Assembly (NCBI GenBank): GCA_965221795.1
Contig: OZ244914.1
Coordinates: forward strand, 310,001 to 374,000
DNA from: VYFG01 sp965221795
Lineage (GTDB): Bacteria; Pseudomonadota; Gammaproteobacteria; Arenicellales; Poriferihabitantaceae
Length of the DNA stretch: 64,000 bases
Reading direction: 5' to 3'
The notes below the pieces were generated by a model. That model was not told where the DNA came from and made no database searches. It saw only the letters and a program-made list of their open reading frames with translations. Both the position numbers and the translations under genes were made by a program. Positions 1 to 9,166 of the stretch are shown in pieces. The number at the start of each line of letters is the position of its first letter. Within the stretch, counting starts at the first letter, position 1.

Positions 1-727
1 GTTCCGGAATACCACGGAAACCATGAGCCGGGATGCGGACCTGAAACTGACTTTCCTCCCGGTCAACTATTATGACGGACAGGGCTTTATGATTCGAAAG
101 GGCATGGGCATCACCTCGGCCAAGGAATTGGATGGGGCCTCAGTGTGCATCCAGACCGGCACCACCACCGAACTGAACCTGGCAGACTTCTTCCGCATCA
201 ACAACATTTCCTACGAACCGGTCGCCCTGGAAACCAACGAGGAAAGTATTGCCAACTACGAAGCCAATCGTTGTGACGTCTACACCACAGATGCCTCCGG
301 GCTGGCTTCTACTCGCGCCGCGCTACAAGACCCGTCTGCGCACATCATTCTGCCGGAAATCATCTCCAAAGAGCCTCTGGCCGGTGCTGTCCGCCATGGA
401 GACGACGAGTGGGCCGATGTTGGCAAGTGGGTGGTCAATGCCATTATCTCTGCCGAGGAACTGGGCATCACCCAAGCCAATGTGTCCCAAATGGCGTCTG
501 CGGCCGGTGACAACCCGAGTGTCAACCGCCTGTTGGGAACCGAAGGCAATATGGGCGAAATGATTGGCCTCGACGGCCAATGGGCCGTTCGTGCGATTTC
601 CGCAATTGGGAACTATGGGGAGAGCTTCGAACGCCACATCGGTCCCAATACCCCTATCGGATTGGAACGTGGCCTGAACGCTCAATGGTACAATGGCGGT
701 ATCCTGTATGCCGCGCCGATTCGCTGA
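1..727 (+). CDS. aapJ: Amino-acid ABC transporter periplasmic binding protein, 3' part (AapJ-like)
   Basis: The window opens inside this gene; the frame is already open at base 2 (RNTTETMSRDADL), so the ATG at 23 is internal. The visible ~241 residues match the C-terminal two thirds of AapJ/YhdW family 3 solute-binding proteins, including 'VNYYDGQGFM' and a C-terminal 'RGLNAQWYNGGILYAAPIR'. The family binds polar amino acids in the periplasm and delivers them to the AapQM permease. The permease genes follow in order on the same strand after ~325 bp, which supports the assignment. The signal peptide lies outside the window. Substrate specificity cannot be read from the fragment. Confidence 0.93.
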   Translation, partial: FRNTTETMSRDADLKLTFLPVNYYDGQGFMIRKGMGITSAKELDGASVCIQTGTTTELNLADFFRINNISYEPVALETNEESIANYEANRCDVYTTDASGLASTRAALQDPSAHIILPEIISKEPLAGAVRHGDDEWADVGKWVVNAIISAEELGITQANVSQMASAAGDNPSVNRLLGTEGNMGEMIGLDGQWAVRAISAIGNYGESFERHIGPNTPIGLERGLNAQWYNGGILYAAPIR

Positions 728-1051
728 TCGGCTAGAGGGATGTTGGGGTGTTTCAGGCACCCCAATATCGCTTTTTGTATCCCAAGCGGCCACCTCGCGG
801 TTTGCTCGCATGCGTCACGCTAGTGGCGACTGCGCCATCTCTCTTCGTTGCACCCCCCTGTGGACCCGGTTGGCATCAAGCCAACATCTTTTTCAGAAAA
901 CCGGGCCTATGACTCCTGCTCAGGCCCATTCCAATGGCCTCCGTCCCCATGGCCTAGCCGGTATGGAACGGTCTCTCGGCAGGGGACCCAGCTGGGCCAG
1001 AAGCATCCGGCAGCACATCTCGACCCAAGATCGATCCGATGGAGGTTTTTC
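728..1051. other. aapJ-aapQ intergenic region, no gene seen
   Basis: About 320 bp between the binding-protein and permease genes. Frames stay open through it but show no recognisable protein, and the aapQ ribosome-binding site lies at its end (GGAGG at 1041-1045). A spacer of this kind often holds an attenuating hairpin that lowers permease expression relative to the binding protein; I did not find a convincing one by eye. Confidence 0.4.
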
Positions 1052-2257
1052 ATGAATGAAGCCTCCACTACCCAGCCGCCCGTACAGCCCCAGCGTCATG
1101 TACTATCCCGCTTGTGGAACGACAAGGAATTGCGGAGTGTCATCATCCAGATCATTACGTTCGCAGCCATTTTCGCATTCTTTTTCTTCATGGTCCGGAA
1201 TGCGATCATCAATCTGGAAGCCATCGGTAAAGATCTCAGCCTCGACTTTTTGTGGCAACCCGCCAGTTACGATATCAGCCAGTCACTGATTGAATACAAT
1301 TCCCGCAGCAGTCACTTCCGGGCCATGATAGTTGGCATCCTGAATACCTTGGTGGTGGCCATTTCCGGAATTATCCTGGCAACCGTCGTGGGATTCCTTT
1401 TGGGCGTATTCCGGCTTTCGAAAAATATCATCGTCAACCGGTTGGCCTATGTCTACATCGAATATGTACGGAATGTGCCGGTATTGTTACATATTCTGCT
1501 GGTGCATGGACTGATCGTGCATACCCTGCCATTACCGAAAAATGCGGTGAGTGTGGGGGATACTGCGTTTCTTACCAACCGCGGCTTTTTTATGCCTGCA
1601 CCCTCAATGGAGCCGATATTCTGGCTGGTGATCGGTCTGTTCCTGCTGGGCATCGGCTTTGCCGTCTGGTTTCGCCGATTTGCCAAGCGAGTCCAGGATG
1701 CAACTGGACAACAATATCCAGTTTTCTGGATCTGTACCGGAGCGGTTGTGGGCTTACCGCTGGCCGCCTTTCTGCTTACTGGCATGCCACTGACTTGGGA
1801 AATCCCCGAACTTCAGGGGTTCAACTTCCGCGGTGGCATGGTCATCCGGCCTGAATTCATTGCCCTTTGGCTCGCATTGTCCCTCTATACCGCCGCATTT
1901 ATTGGTGAAAATGTCCGTTCCGGCATTATCGCGGTGAACTGGGGACAGTCCGAAGCGGCCTATGCCCTCGGCATCAATCGCGGAAAGACCCTGAGCCTGG
2001 TAGTGATTCCGCAAGCACTGCGGGTCATCATCCCGCCGCTGACCAGCCAATATCTCAATCTCACCAAGAATTCCTCGCTGGCCATTGCCATTGGCTATAT
2101 GGATATCGTTGCCACCATCGGCGGAATCTCCCTGAACCAGACCGGACGGGAAATGGAATGCATGACCATTGTGCTCATGTTGTATCTGAGCTTCTCGCTG
2201 GTCATTTCAGCATTCATGAATTGGTATAACAAGCGTATCAAGCTGGTCGAGCGATAG
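1052..2257 (+). CDS. aapQ: Amino-acid ABC transporter permease AapQ
   Basis: A 401-residue inner-membrane permease. I chose the ATG at 1052 because GGAGG lies 6 bases upstream; the frame is open farther up but without a plausible start. It has a hydrophobic N-terminal segment, a long loop typical of the AapQ branch, and a C-terminal HisM-type domain with the EAA-loop region (around 'GQSEAAYALGINRGKTLSL') that docks on the ATPase. The HisM domain is split by a central insertion containing extra membrane segments, as in Rhizobium AapQ. aapM begins 6 bp after the stop, so the two are probably translated together. The pair forms the membrane channel of a general L-amino-acid importer. Confidence 0.93.
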   Translation: MNEASTTQPPVQPQRHVLSRLWNDKELRSVIIQIITFAAIFAFFFFMVRNAIINLEAIGKDLSLDFLWQPASYDISQSLIEYNSRSSHFRAMIVGILNTLVVAISGIILATVVGFLLGVFRLSKNIIVNRLAYVYIEYVRNVPVLLHILLVHGLIVHTLPLPKNAVSVGDTAFLTNRGFFMPAPSMEPIFWLVIGLFLLGIGFAVWFRRFAKRVQDATGQQYPVFWICTGAVVGLPLAAFLLTGMPLTWEIPELQGFNFRGGMVIRPEFIALWLALSLYTAAFIGENVRSGIIAVNWGQSEAAYALGINRGKTLSLVVIPQALRVIIPPLTSQYLNLTKNSSLAIAIGYMDIVATIGGISLNQTGREMECMTIVLMLYLSFSLVISAFMNWYNKRIKLVER

Positions 2258-2263
2258 AGGTCC

Positions 2264-3394
2264 ATGGTGAACGAAGCCCCGCAATCCTATAAGCCAGGCG
2301 AACATCCCGATTTGCCGCCACCGAAAAACCTGGTGGGGCCGGTCGCATGGATCCGTGAAAACCTGTTGTCATCGCCCGCCAATGTGGTGCTCACCATGCT
2401 TTCGGTCTGGCTTCTGATCGAAATCGTTCCACCGGCTCTGGACTGGATATTTTTCGATGCCGTCTTTATTGCCGAAGACCGCAATGCCTGTCGCGCCATC
2501 AGCGACGGAGCCTGCTGGGCTTTCATCAACGAACGGTTCCTTCTGTTTACGTATGGCTGGTATCCGGAGCCAGAACGCTGGCGGGTGAACCTCTGCTTCG
2601 TACTGCTGCTGCTAGCCCTGATCCCGGTGCTGTTTGACAAGGTTCCACTGCGCAAGCCCGGTCTGTACTTTACGGCAGTATTCCCCTTTCTGGCTGCGTA
2701 TCTTCTCGTCGGCGGGGACTTTCTGTTCCTGAGCCTTCCGCCCGTCTCCACCGATCAGTTCGGCGGCTTCATGCTGACCATGGTGGTAGGGGTCACCGGG
2801 ATTGCGTTCTCCCTGCCACTGGGCATTCTGCTGGCGTTGGGTCGTCAATCCGAACTTCCGGTGGTCAGGGCATTCTGTGTCTCGTTTATCGAGTTTATTC
2901 GTGGAGTGCCGCTGATTACCCTGCTGTTCGTGGCCTCCACCATGCTAAGCTATTTTCTTCCTCCGGGTACGAACTTTGACTTGCTGTTGCGGGTACTGAT
3001 CATGGTCACCCTTTTTGCTTCCGGATATATGGCAGAGGTCATCCGGGGGGGGCTGCAAGCGATTCCCAAGGGACAAATTGAAGCCGCCGATTCCATGGGG
3101 CTCAAATACTGGCAGTCCATGCGACTCATTGTACTGCCGCAGGCACTCAAGATCTCCATCCCGGGCATCGTGAACACATTCATTTCCCTGTACAAGGATA
3201 CCACTCTGGTCATCATCATTGGCCTGTTCGACCCCTTGGGTATCGGCCGATCTTCCCTGTCGGACACCAAATGGACGGGGCTGTCCAACGAGGTGTACCT
3301 GTTTGTTGCCATCTTTTTCTTCATTTCCTGCTTTGCCATGTCCAAGTACTCGCTCTACCTGGAACGAAAACTGGAAACCGGGCACAAGCGATAA
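2264..3394 (+). CDS. aapM: Amino-acid ABC transporter permease AapM
   Basis: A 376-residue second permease subunit. The N-terminus has hydrophobic segments; the C-terminal half (about residues 165-370) is the binding-protein-dependent transport domain, with the EAA loop near 'GQIEAADSMGLKYWQSMRL'. The sequence 'FIEFIRGVPLITLLFVAS' is characteristic of HisM/AapM permeases. An AGAGG ribosome-binding site lies just before the ATG, and the gene sits between aapQ and the ATPase gene with very short gaps, consistent with one operon. It is expected to pair with AapQ in the inner membrane. Confidence 0.93.
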   Translation: MVNEAPQSYKPGEHPDLPPPKNLVGPVAWIRENLLSSPANVVLTMLSVWLLIEIVPPALDWIFFDAVFIAEDRNACRAISDGACWAFINERFLLFTYGWYPEPERWRVNLCFVLLLLALIPVLFDKVPLRKPGLYFTAVFPFLAAYLLVGGDFLFLSLPPVSTDQFGGFMLTMVVGVTGIAFSLPLGILLALGRQSELPVVRAFCVSFIEFIRGVPLITLLFVASTMLSYFLPPGTNFDLLLRVLIMVTLFASGYMAEVIRGGLQAIPKGQIEAADSMGLKYWQSMRLIVLPQALKISIPGIVNTFISLYKDTTLVIIIGLFDPLGIGRSSLSDTKWTGLSNEVYLFVAIFFFISCFAMSKYSLYLERKLETGHKR

Positions 3395-3408
3395 GTGAGA
3401 ATGAGCAC

Positions 3409-4182
3409 ATGAATATCGAAACCCACCTCGACAGCCAAGCTTCCCAGGAGAAAGTCATTACCATTGCTCATATGAACAAGTGGTATGGACAGTTCCATGT
3501 GCTGAAGAATATCAACCTTGAAGTCTCACGGGGAGAGCGGATCGTGATCTGCGGCCCCTCTGGCTCCGGTAAATCCACCATGATCCGATGCATCAATCGA
3601 CTGGAGGAACATCAGGACGGCAGTATCATCGTTGATGGGGTGGAACTGACCAACGACCTCAAAAATATTGAAACCATTCGCCGGGAAGTGGGGATGGTGT
3701 TCCAGCACTTTAATCTGTTTCCTCACCTGACGGTACTCGAAAACTGTGTTCTTGCTCCGATCTGGGTACGAAAGACCCCTCGCAAAGAGGCCGAGGAAGC
3801 CGCCATGAAATACCTTGAACGGGTAAAAATCCCAGAACAGGCGAAGAAGTTTCCCGGCCAACTGTCCGGCGGGCAACAACAACGCGTCGCTATCGCCCGC
3901 AGCTTATGCATGAACCCCAGGATCATGCTGTTTGACGAACCGACTTCGGCACTGGATCCCGAAATGATCAAGGAAGTTCTGGAAGTCATGATTGAACTGG
4001 CGCGGGAAGGCATGACCATGCTCTGCGTCACTCACGAAATGGGATTTGCCAAAACCGTTGCCGATCGGGTCATTTTCATGGATGAGGGAGAGATTATCGA
4101 ACAAAACAATCCTACGGATTTTTTCGCCAATCCGCAGCATGATCGTACCAAGCTGTTTCTCAGCCAGATACTGGGACACTGA
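3409..4182 (+). CDS. aapP: Amino-acid ABC transporter ATP-binding protein AapP
   Basis: A 257-residue ABC ATPase. Visible motifs are Walker A 'GPSGSGKST', Q-loop region 'GMVFQHFNLFPH', signature 'LSGGQQQR', Walker B 'IMLFDEPTSALD' and the switch histidine in 'VTHEMGF'. This is the standard layout of the polar amino-acid importer ATPases (GlnQ/HisP/AapP). The start at 3409 gives 'MNIETHLDSQ'; the frame extends upstream into aapM but only as overlap. It is the last gene of the aapJQMP operon and should drive uptake by ATP hydrolysis on the cytoplasmic side. Confidence 0.95.
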   Translation: MNIETHLDSQASQEKVITIAHMNKWYGQFHVLKNINLEVSRGERIVICGPSGSGKSTMIRCINRLEEHQDGSIIVDGVELTNDLKNIETIRREVGMVFQHFNLFPHLTVLENCVLAPIWVRKTPRKEAEEAAMKYLERVKIPEQAKKFPGQLSGGQQQRVAIARSLCMNPRIMLFDEPTSALDPEMIKEVLEVMIELAREGMTMLCVTHEMGFAKTVADRVIFMDEGEIIEQNNPTDFFANPQHDRTKLFLSQILGH

Positions 4183-4397
4183 TGCGGTAAGCCGACGGAT
4201 TTTCCCGCTTCTGCCGGCAGGTTCCTCGCCACCAGACTGCCCGTTCCTGTGGCAGCTTGCCCTCACCATCCGACCGACAAGGTATGCGATTCGATGAACG
4301 TTGCGAATCATACTGCAGATCACACCGTTCCGATGCAAACTGAACCCTTCTTTCTGAACGGGGGAAAGTCGGCAGTCTGGATTGGCAATTCGCTGCG

Positions 4398-4865
4398 ATG
4401 ATCCAAAGTGACATCGATATTCGTTCTGGGGGGCTGGGAGACCCTGCCGTACAATCCCTGTTGCAGGAACACTGGAACCATATGAGACAAGCCTCGGCCA
4501 GCTGCCATGCCCTGGACCGGTCACAACTGTATGCTCCAGACATTACCTTCTGGAGTGCCTGGCAAGGAACCCGGATTGCCGGATGCGGGGCGCTCAAGGA
4601 GTTGGATCCCTCACATGGAGAAATCAAATCCATGCGGACTGCACCCGCCTTTCAGCGCCAAGGGATCGCTGCACAGATTCTGGAAACTATTATGGAAACG
4701 GCCCGAACACGCGGGTACCAGAGATTGAGCCTGGAAACTGGCTCCATGGAAGATTTTTTGCCTGCTCGGGCCTTCTACCGAAAGTACGGTTTCCATCCCT
4801 GCCCTCCCTTCGGGGATTATGTGCTGGATCCAGAGTCGATCTTCATGACCCAGCTGCTGTTATGA
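4398..4865 (+). CDS. GNAT family N-acetyltransferase
   Basis: A 155-residue protein with the GNAT fold. The acetyl-CoA binding region reads 'SMRTAPAFQRQGIAAQIL' (motif A, R/QxxGxA type), followed by 'RGYQRLSLETGSMEDFLPARAFYRKYGF', which is split here into recognisable motif B pieces: a beta strand and the 'ARAFYRKYGF' helix-loop. It resembles small stand-alone acetyltransferases such as YafP/YsnE types. The substrate is unknown. It lies 215 bp after aapP on the same strand, too far to be sure of co-transcription. Confidence 0.85.
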   Translation: MIQSDIDIRSGGLGDPAVQSLLQEHWNHMRQASASCHALDRSQLYAPDITFWSAWQGTRIAGCGALKELDPSHGEIKSMRTAPAFQRQGIAAQILETIMETARTRGYQRLSLETGSMEDFLPARAFYRKYGFHPCPPFGDYVLDPESIFMTQLLL

Positions 4866-5045
4866 CCGGCCACTAGTGAACAAGAGAACATGCAACAGGT
4901 TTTTTGAGAACCCTCCCGTGCCACCTTGTCAGCTGCAAACCGCCCGCTACCGACTCCGATGCTTTGCATTCCCGCCCGACTCCGCAGATGTCATCCCGAA
5001 AATAGCTCGCATTCACCTTCTTTTGCAAACGCCGTACCCAGGGAT

Positions 5046-6317
5046 TCAAAAAGATACCAACAGGGTGTCGGCCAACAGGAAGCCCCGTTCCACGGTCCAG
5101 TATGAGGCCATGACGATGCAGGGGAGCGCCACGGTCCATTGCACAGCGGTCACCATGCGCCGGTCGTTCATCCGGGCAACAAACCAAAGCGTGAGCCATA
5201 CACAAACCACGATCAGGACCTGACCGATTTCTACTCCGAGATTAAAGGCGAGCAGGGATTTCCAGAGATGAGCCCCGCCTGGTACCAGCATTTCATGGAG
5301 CATGAACGAAAAACCGAGTCCATGGATCAACCCAATACCCGTCGTGATCACATACGAAACCACGGAATCCGTCATCTTGTGTCGGGACAGGAGAATCATG
5401 CTGGCGGCGTACAGGATTGTCAGTGAAATCGCGGTTTCTACTGCAGGCACGAACCACACTCCGCTCGGTACATAACCGAAGAATCCCAGGATGAGGGTTA
5501 TGGTATGGCCCAGGGTAAAGCCGGTAACGCGCCACAGCAAACCAAACAGTCCCGTCGCACCGACCGTGAGACAGAGAATATACAGGACATGGTCAAGGCC
5601 TTCGAGAATATGAATGATTCCCTGGCCGGCAAAAGTGGAAACCGCTGCCCATTGTGAGTTCCTGATCTGGACCGGGTCGTTCAGAAGACCTGTCAGCCGG
5701 TGGACCTGGACGTTACCCGGGAAATGATCCAGCACCAGGTTCGCTGTATCTTCCTGGCCTTCCAATCCCGGGTCAAACGTACTCTGGAAATCGTAGGTAT
5801 CAATGGGACTGTCGTACCGATAGTGCAGCAAGAGATCGGTGACCGTAGCCCCGACGTATACCTCTGGATAGTCATAGGGGAAGATCTGCCCTTCCAACGA
5901 ACGCTTCGCCTCCTCCAGAGTGGAGAAGGGCGGTTGCTCCAGGCCAGGATGCAACCCGACATCGAGAATGTCCGCCTTCAGCAAAGTGCCATCTACGGAA
6001 AAACGATGCCCTCTTTCCGCTAATGAAGCGAAGTCGAGAGGTGCCTCTCGTATAGCGCCCAGATCCAAATAGTGCAGAAACCTTCCGGACTCGATACGGT
6101 TATAGGTGAAGGGTGCTGGTGCCGGAATACCGTCTTCATCCACTTCACCTACGAGGTGCGCCAGAAACAGCGGTGTGGGCAGACGCAGATAAACTTCCAG
6201 CCCCGTATCGGTATGGACAACATGGATGGTGCGGATGTTCAGGTCCAAGTTGAAATGACCTTGAGCAAAGGGCGACACCAGGACCAAAAAGAACGACAGG
6301 GCCAGACGAATCGACAT
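5046..6317 (-). CDS. HupE/UreJ family membrane protein
   Basis: A 423-residue protein when started at the ATG whose first base is 6317. It begins with a signal-like segment ('RLALSFFLVLVSPFAQGHF') followed by an extracytoplasmic domain of ~200 residues. The C-terminal ~190 residues hold several membrane helices with the HupE/UreJ_2 hallmarks 'GLDHVLYILCL', 'GHTITLIL' and 'GLGFSFML'. The histidine-bearing helices suggest metal (nickel or cobalt) transport, but for this long subfamily function is unproven. There is no hydrogenase or urease gene nearby. It lies tail-to-tail with the acetyltransferase and follows the hydrolase gene at 6471-7412 on the same strand. Confidence 0.8.
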   Translation of the reverse strand: MSIRLALSFFLVLVSPFAQGHFNLDLNIRTIHVVHTDTGLEVYLRLPTPLFLAHLVGEVDEDGIPAPAPFTYNRIESGRFLHYLDLGAIREAPLDFASLAERGHRFSVDGTLLKADILDVGLHPGLEQPPFSTLEEAKRSLEGQIFPYDYPEVYVGATVTDLLLHYRYDSPIDTYDFQSTFDPGLEGQEDTANLVLDHFPGNVQVHRLTGLLNDPVQIRNSQWAAVSTFAGQGIIHILEGLDHVLYILCLTVGATGLFGLLWRVTGFTLGHTITLILGFFGYVPSGVWFVPAVETAISLTILYAASMILLSRHKMTDSVVSYVITTGIGLIHGLGFSFMLHEMLVPGGAHLWKSLLAFNLGVEIGQVLIVVCVWLTLWFVARMNDRRMVTAVQWTVALPCIVMASYWTVERGFLLADTLLVSF

Positions 6318-6470
6318 GAACAGAGTCTGGGGTACCAGTGGGCGGAGCGATCCGCTGGCGGACTCTGGCCCATGCCGAAAGGTCAAGGGACCACTCCGCC
6401 ATTTGCACACAACGGGCAAACTGGGGCCAGGTGCCCCAGCTTGCCCAATCATTCCAATCCAGAAAAGTTC

Positions 6471-7412
6471 CTAGCCGGAGCCCCCTTCGGCAGTCACCAT
6501 ATTGTGCGAACCGAAGTACATCACATGTCCTTTCATATCCTGGATCGACGCCGCACTCAACTGGACAGTGGGCCCTTCCAGAATGGTGTTGGGGTGGCGT
6601 TGGGTCCACTCCAGTGCAGGCATCAACGTGGAGGTGACAAACGTCGTCTCCGGAACCAGGTAGTGGTGCGGTATGGCCACTTTGGCACCAGTCATGGCGA
6701 CCACCTGATCTGCCTGCCTGTAATCCAGAATATGCTTTGAACCGTCTACCGGCACGAATATCACATCCACTTGACCGACTTGTTCCATCACTTCAGGCGG
6801 CGGGTCAGCCCGGTTGTCTCCCCACATAAGAAGGCGCATTCCACCCGTCTCAATGACATACAGGTTGTTATCCAGATGTCGCATGTTAGTGGGTGGACAA
6901 GGGTCATCCCGACCTTCAAACTGCTTGACGGCATCCGTCCAGGGAATGATCCCGGGAGCCACGCATACATGCTTGTCCGCAACCCCGATGATCTTCACGT
7001 CACCAAGTTCAAAAGTGCCACCCATACGATCCAGCAGCATATTGGCATCCAGTCGGTCGAGGGCATCATGGTCGAAGTGGGCGTGCGTGGAAAGGCCAAT
7101 ATCGACCTCGGTCATCGGGAATTCCATCCGGTACCATAGTCCCCAGGCACCCGAAGGATCATTGCGCCAAGGGTCGACGATCATGGTAATCCCTTTGGGG
7201 GAGGTGATCTTGAACGACGAGTTGCTGTAGTAGGAGATTTCGACCATTCCGGTGGAGTCCCGTACGCCGCCCTCATTCTGTATCTGCACGACCCGGTTGT
7301 GATTCTTACCGGACATCCAGGCATTCATCTGACCGACCGCCTTGTCACCGATGGCTACAATTCCCCCAAGGCCCATGGCAAGTGCAATCGAAAGCAGTGG
7401 CATTCTCTTCAT
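6471..7412 (-). CDS. Metallo-beta-lactamase-fold hydrolase with N-terminal signal
   Basis: A 313-residue protein. The N-terminal 28 residues look like a signal peptide or anchor ('LLSIALAMGLGGIVAIGDKA'). The metal-binding motif 'THAHFDHD' (HxHxDH) is present near residue 112, followed by a UlaG-like arrangement with 'MWGDNRADPP' and 'IPHHYL' as later metal ligands. The fold hydrolyses phosphoesters, lactones or similar bonds with two zinc or manganese ions; the substrate cannot be predicted. It lies 153 bp upstream of the HupE-like gene on the same strand and may share a transcript with it. Confidence 0.82.
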   Translation of the reverse strand: MKRMPLLSIALAMGLGGIVAIGDKAVGQMNAWMSGKNHNRVVQIQNEGGVRDSTGMVEISYYSNSSFKITSPKGITMIVDPWRNDPSGAWGLWYRMEFPMTEVDIGLSTHAHFDHDALDRLDANMLLDRMGGTFELGDVKIIGVADKHVCVAPGIIPWTDAVKQFEGRDDPCPPTNMRHLDNNLYVIETGGMRLLMWGDNRADPPPEVMEQVGQVDVIFVPVDGSKHILDYRQADQVVAMTGAKVAIPHHYLVPETTFVTSTLMPALEWTQRHPNTILEGPTVQLSAASIQDMKGHVMYFGSHNMVTAEGGSG

Positions 7413-8482
7413 GCCCCTTTTCCTCCAAAAGTAATATTGTTACGTATACAATACCATACACGGCAGCCGAAAGTACACGAAGGGCTCTCGGTTCCACTCA
7501 TGCAGGGGGAATCAAATGCAATGGCCTAATCGATATGCAGGATACGCATCTCTTACCATGGACTCAAAAACCCTGCCCTCTCTCACTTCCACTTCGTCAG
7601 CAGCGGTATTGGTCATGGCAAGATCTCGGGCAGGCCTTCCGGTTTCCGCTGTAACTATCGGCAACCCATGCGTTCGAAAGTCCATGCCGAAACGGTACCG
7701 AAATCTCTGGTTCGCCGATTGAATATGGTCACCGATACATACCGGTCGTCTGAAAACTGGGCGTCATAACGGTAGAACGCCCCTGCTATCGCACCAGTCC
7801 GATCTCATATACAGCAGTTGTCTGGTCCCTTTCCGCATGCATGGGTACCGTAGCGACTCCCTGCAATACTCCCTGTTCAATCACTATATTCTGGAATCGT
7901 AGCTGCCAAGGGCCTCCTGCCCGGATGGCATGTGCACTTTTCTCCGAACTGACTCCATGGATCGGGTTCCCGCCGAATAGCCTGCCACGCCAGATTCGCT
8001 GGCAGGGCGCGGAAGTCCACCGTCAGAGTGCATGCGCATGAATTGTGAGGGTGCCATAGGGTCGATCCTCCCGGCCTCATATCCATTCCCGGGACCTCCA
8101 AAGACCGCGCGGGATTCGTATACCCGTTTTACCTAGTTTCCCATAAGCCACAGGAACCGTATATGGCTTGGCTCCTGGTGTCAAGAGGCCGTACTGGCAT
8201 CAAAGTCCAGCATGCCCTCAACCTACCGGGAACTCGCCCCTGCCCTTTCCATACTTTCTTGACGAGAGTGACCAACCGAACTCGCTACTCAACGCTGCGG
8301 GAAAGCCTCTTCTCCAGTCCATTCCACCTCTGTGAAACCATATGCTGACCGATTTCTACCGCGTCCCTGCACTCACTCTGGTTCTCGGGGGAGAAGCTCA
8401 AGCACGATCAACACCGCCATTCTGGCTGGCAAGGTTTTCGATTACAATAGGCATCAAACTGCGGATAAGTGAACACTTGCAA
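7413..8482. other. Gene-poor 1.07-kb region with a possible decayed gene
   Basis: No intact gene was found on either strand between the hydrolase and the response regulator. The only protein-like stretch is on the minus strand at about 7786-8100 (separate entry). The rest has short frames with unconvincing composition. Promoters for the divergent genes must lie at its ends. There is no recognisable insertion sequence or RNA gene. Confidence 0.5.
7786..8100 (-). pseudogene. Possible decayed protein-coding remnant
   Basis: Reading the minus strand, fragments in two frames join into a plausible beta-rich protein: 'YGTLTIHAHAL', then 'TVDFRALPANLAWQAIRRE', then after a frame change 'SAHAIRAGGPWQLRF' and 'VLQGVATVPMHAERDQ', ending 'YEIGLVR' and a TAG at 7786-7788. 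This alternation of sense-like sequence with frame changes suggests a pseudogene. I do not recognise the family, and chance is not excluded. Confidence 0.25.
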
Positions 8483-9166
8483 ATGATGCAACTGCTGATT
8501 GTTGAAGATGATTCTGCCACCGCTGCCTATATCCAGAAAGGTCTTTCGGAAGCAGGTCACCACTCTGATGTTGCGTTCACTGGGGACCAAGGACTTACCA
8601 TGGCCTTACACAGCAGCTACGACGCACTGGTTGTGGACTGGATGCTGCCCAACATGGATGGACTGGAACTGATCTCCGAGCTGCGGAGCAAGGGACTGAA
8701 AGTGCCAGTACTTATCCTGAGCGCCCTGGGTGAGGTCCAGAACCGGGTTGAAGGATTAAAGCGGGGAGGGGACGACTACCTGACCAAGCCGTTTGCCTTT
8801 TCGGAGTTGCTGGCCAGGCTGGAAGCGTTGGTTCGGCGCCATTCCGCCGAGACCCAGGAGACCACATTGACGGTCGGGGAGTTGCGCATGGACCTCCTGA
8901 CCCGGGAAGCCTGGCGCGGTGAAACTCCTATTGACCTGCAACCAAGGGAATTCCGTCTGCTGGAATACCTGATGCGACACAGCAACCAGGTCGTCACCCG
9001 GACCATGCTCCTGGAAAATGTCTGGGACTATCATTTTGATCCGCAAACCAACGTCATTGACGTGCATATCAGCCGATTGCGCGGCAAGATCGACAAGAAC
9101 TTTGACACCCAGATGCTGAATACCATCCGCGGTGCGGGCTATATATTGCGTGAAAGTCAAACGTAA
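8483..9166 (+). CDS. OmpR/PhoB family response regulator
   Basis: A 227-residue protein starting at the ATG at 8483 (a second ATG follows at 8486). The N-terminal receiver domain has the acidic pair in 'IVEDD', the phosphoacceptor aspartate in 'VVDWMLPNMDG' and the conserved lysine in 'YLTKPFAFSELLARL'. The C-terminal winged-helix DNA-binding domain ends 'TIRGAGYILRES', typical of OmpR/QseB/PhoP regulators. The frame is open upstream but has no regulator-like sequence there. The kinase gene overlaps its 3' end, so the pair is translationally coupled. The regulon is unknown. Confidence 0.93.
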   Translation: MMQLLIVEDDSATAAYIQKGLSEAGHHSDVAFTGDQGLTMALHSSYDALVVDWMLPNMDGLELISELRSKGLKVPVLILSALGEVQNRVEGLKRGGDDYLTKPFAFSELLARLEALVRRHSAETQETTLTVGELRMDLLTREAWRGETPIDLQPREFRLLEYLMRHSNQVVTRTMLLENVWDYHFDPQTNVIDVHISRLRGKIDKNFDTQMLNTIRGAGYILRESQT

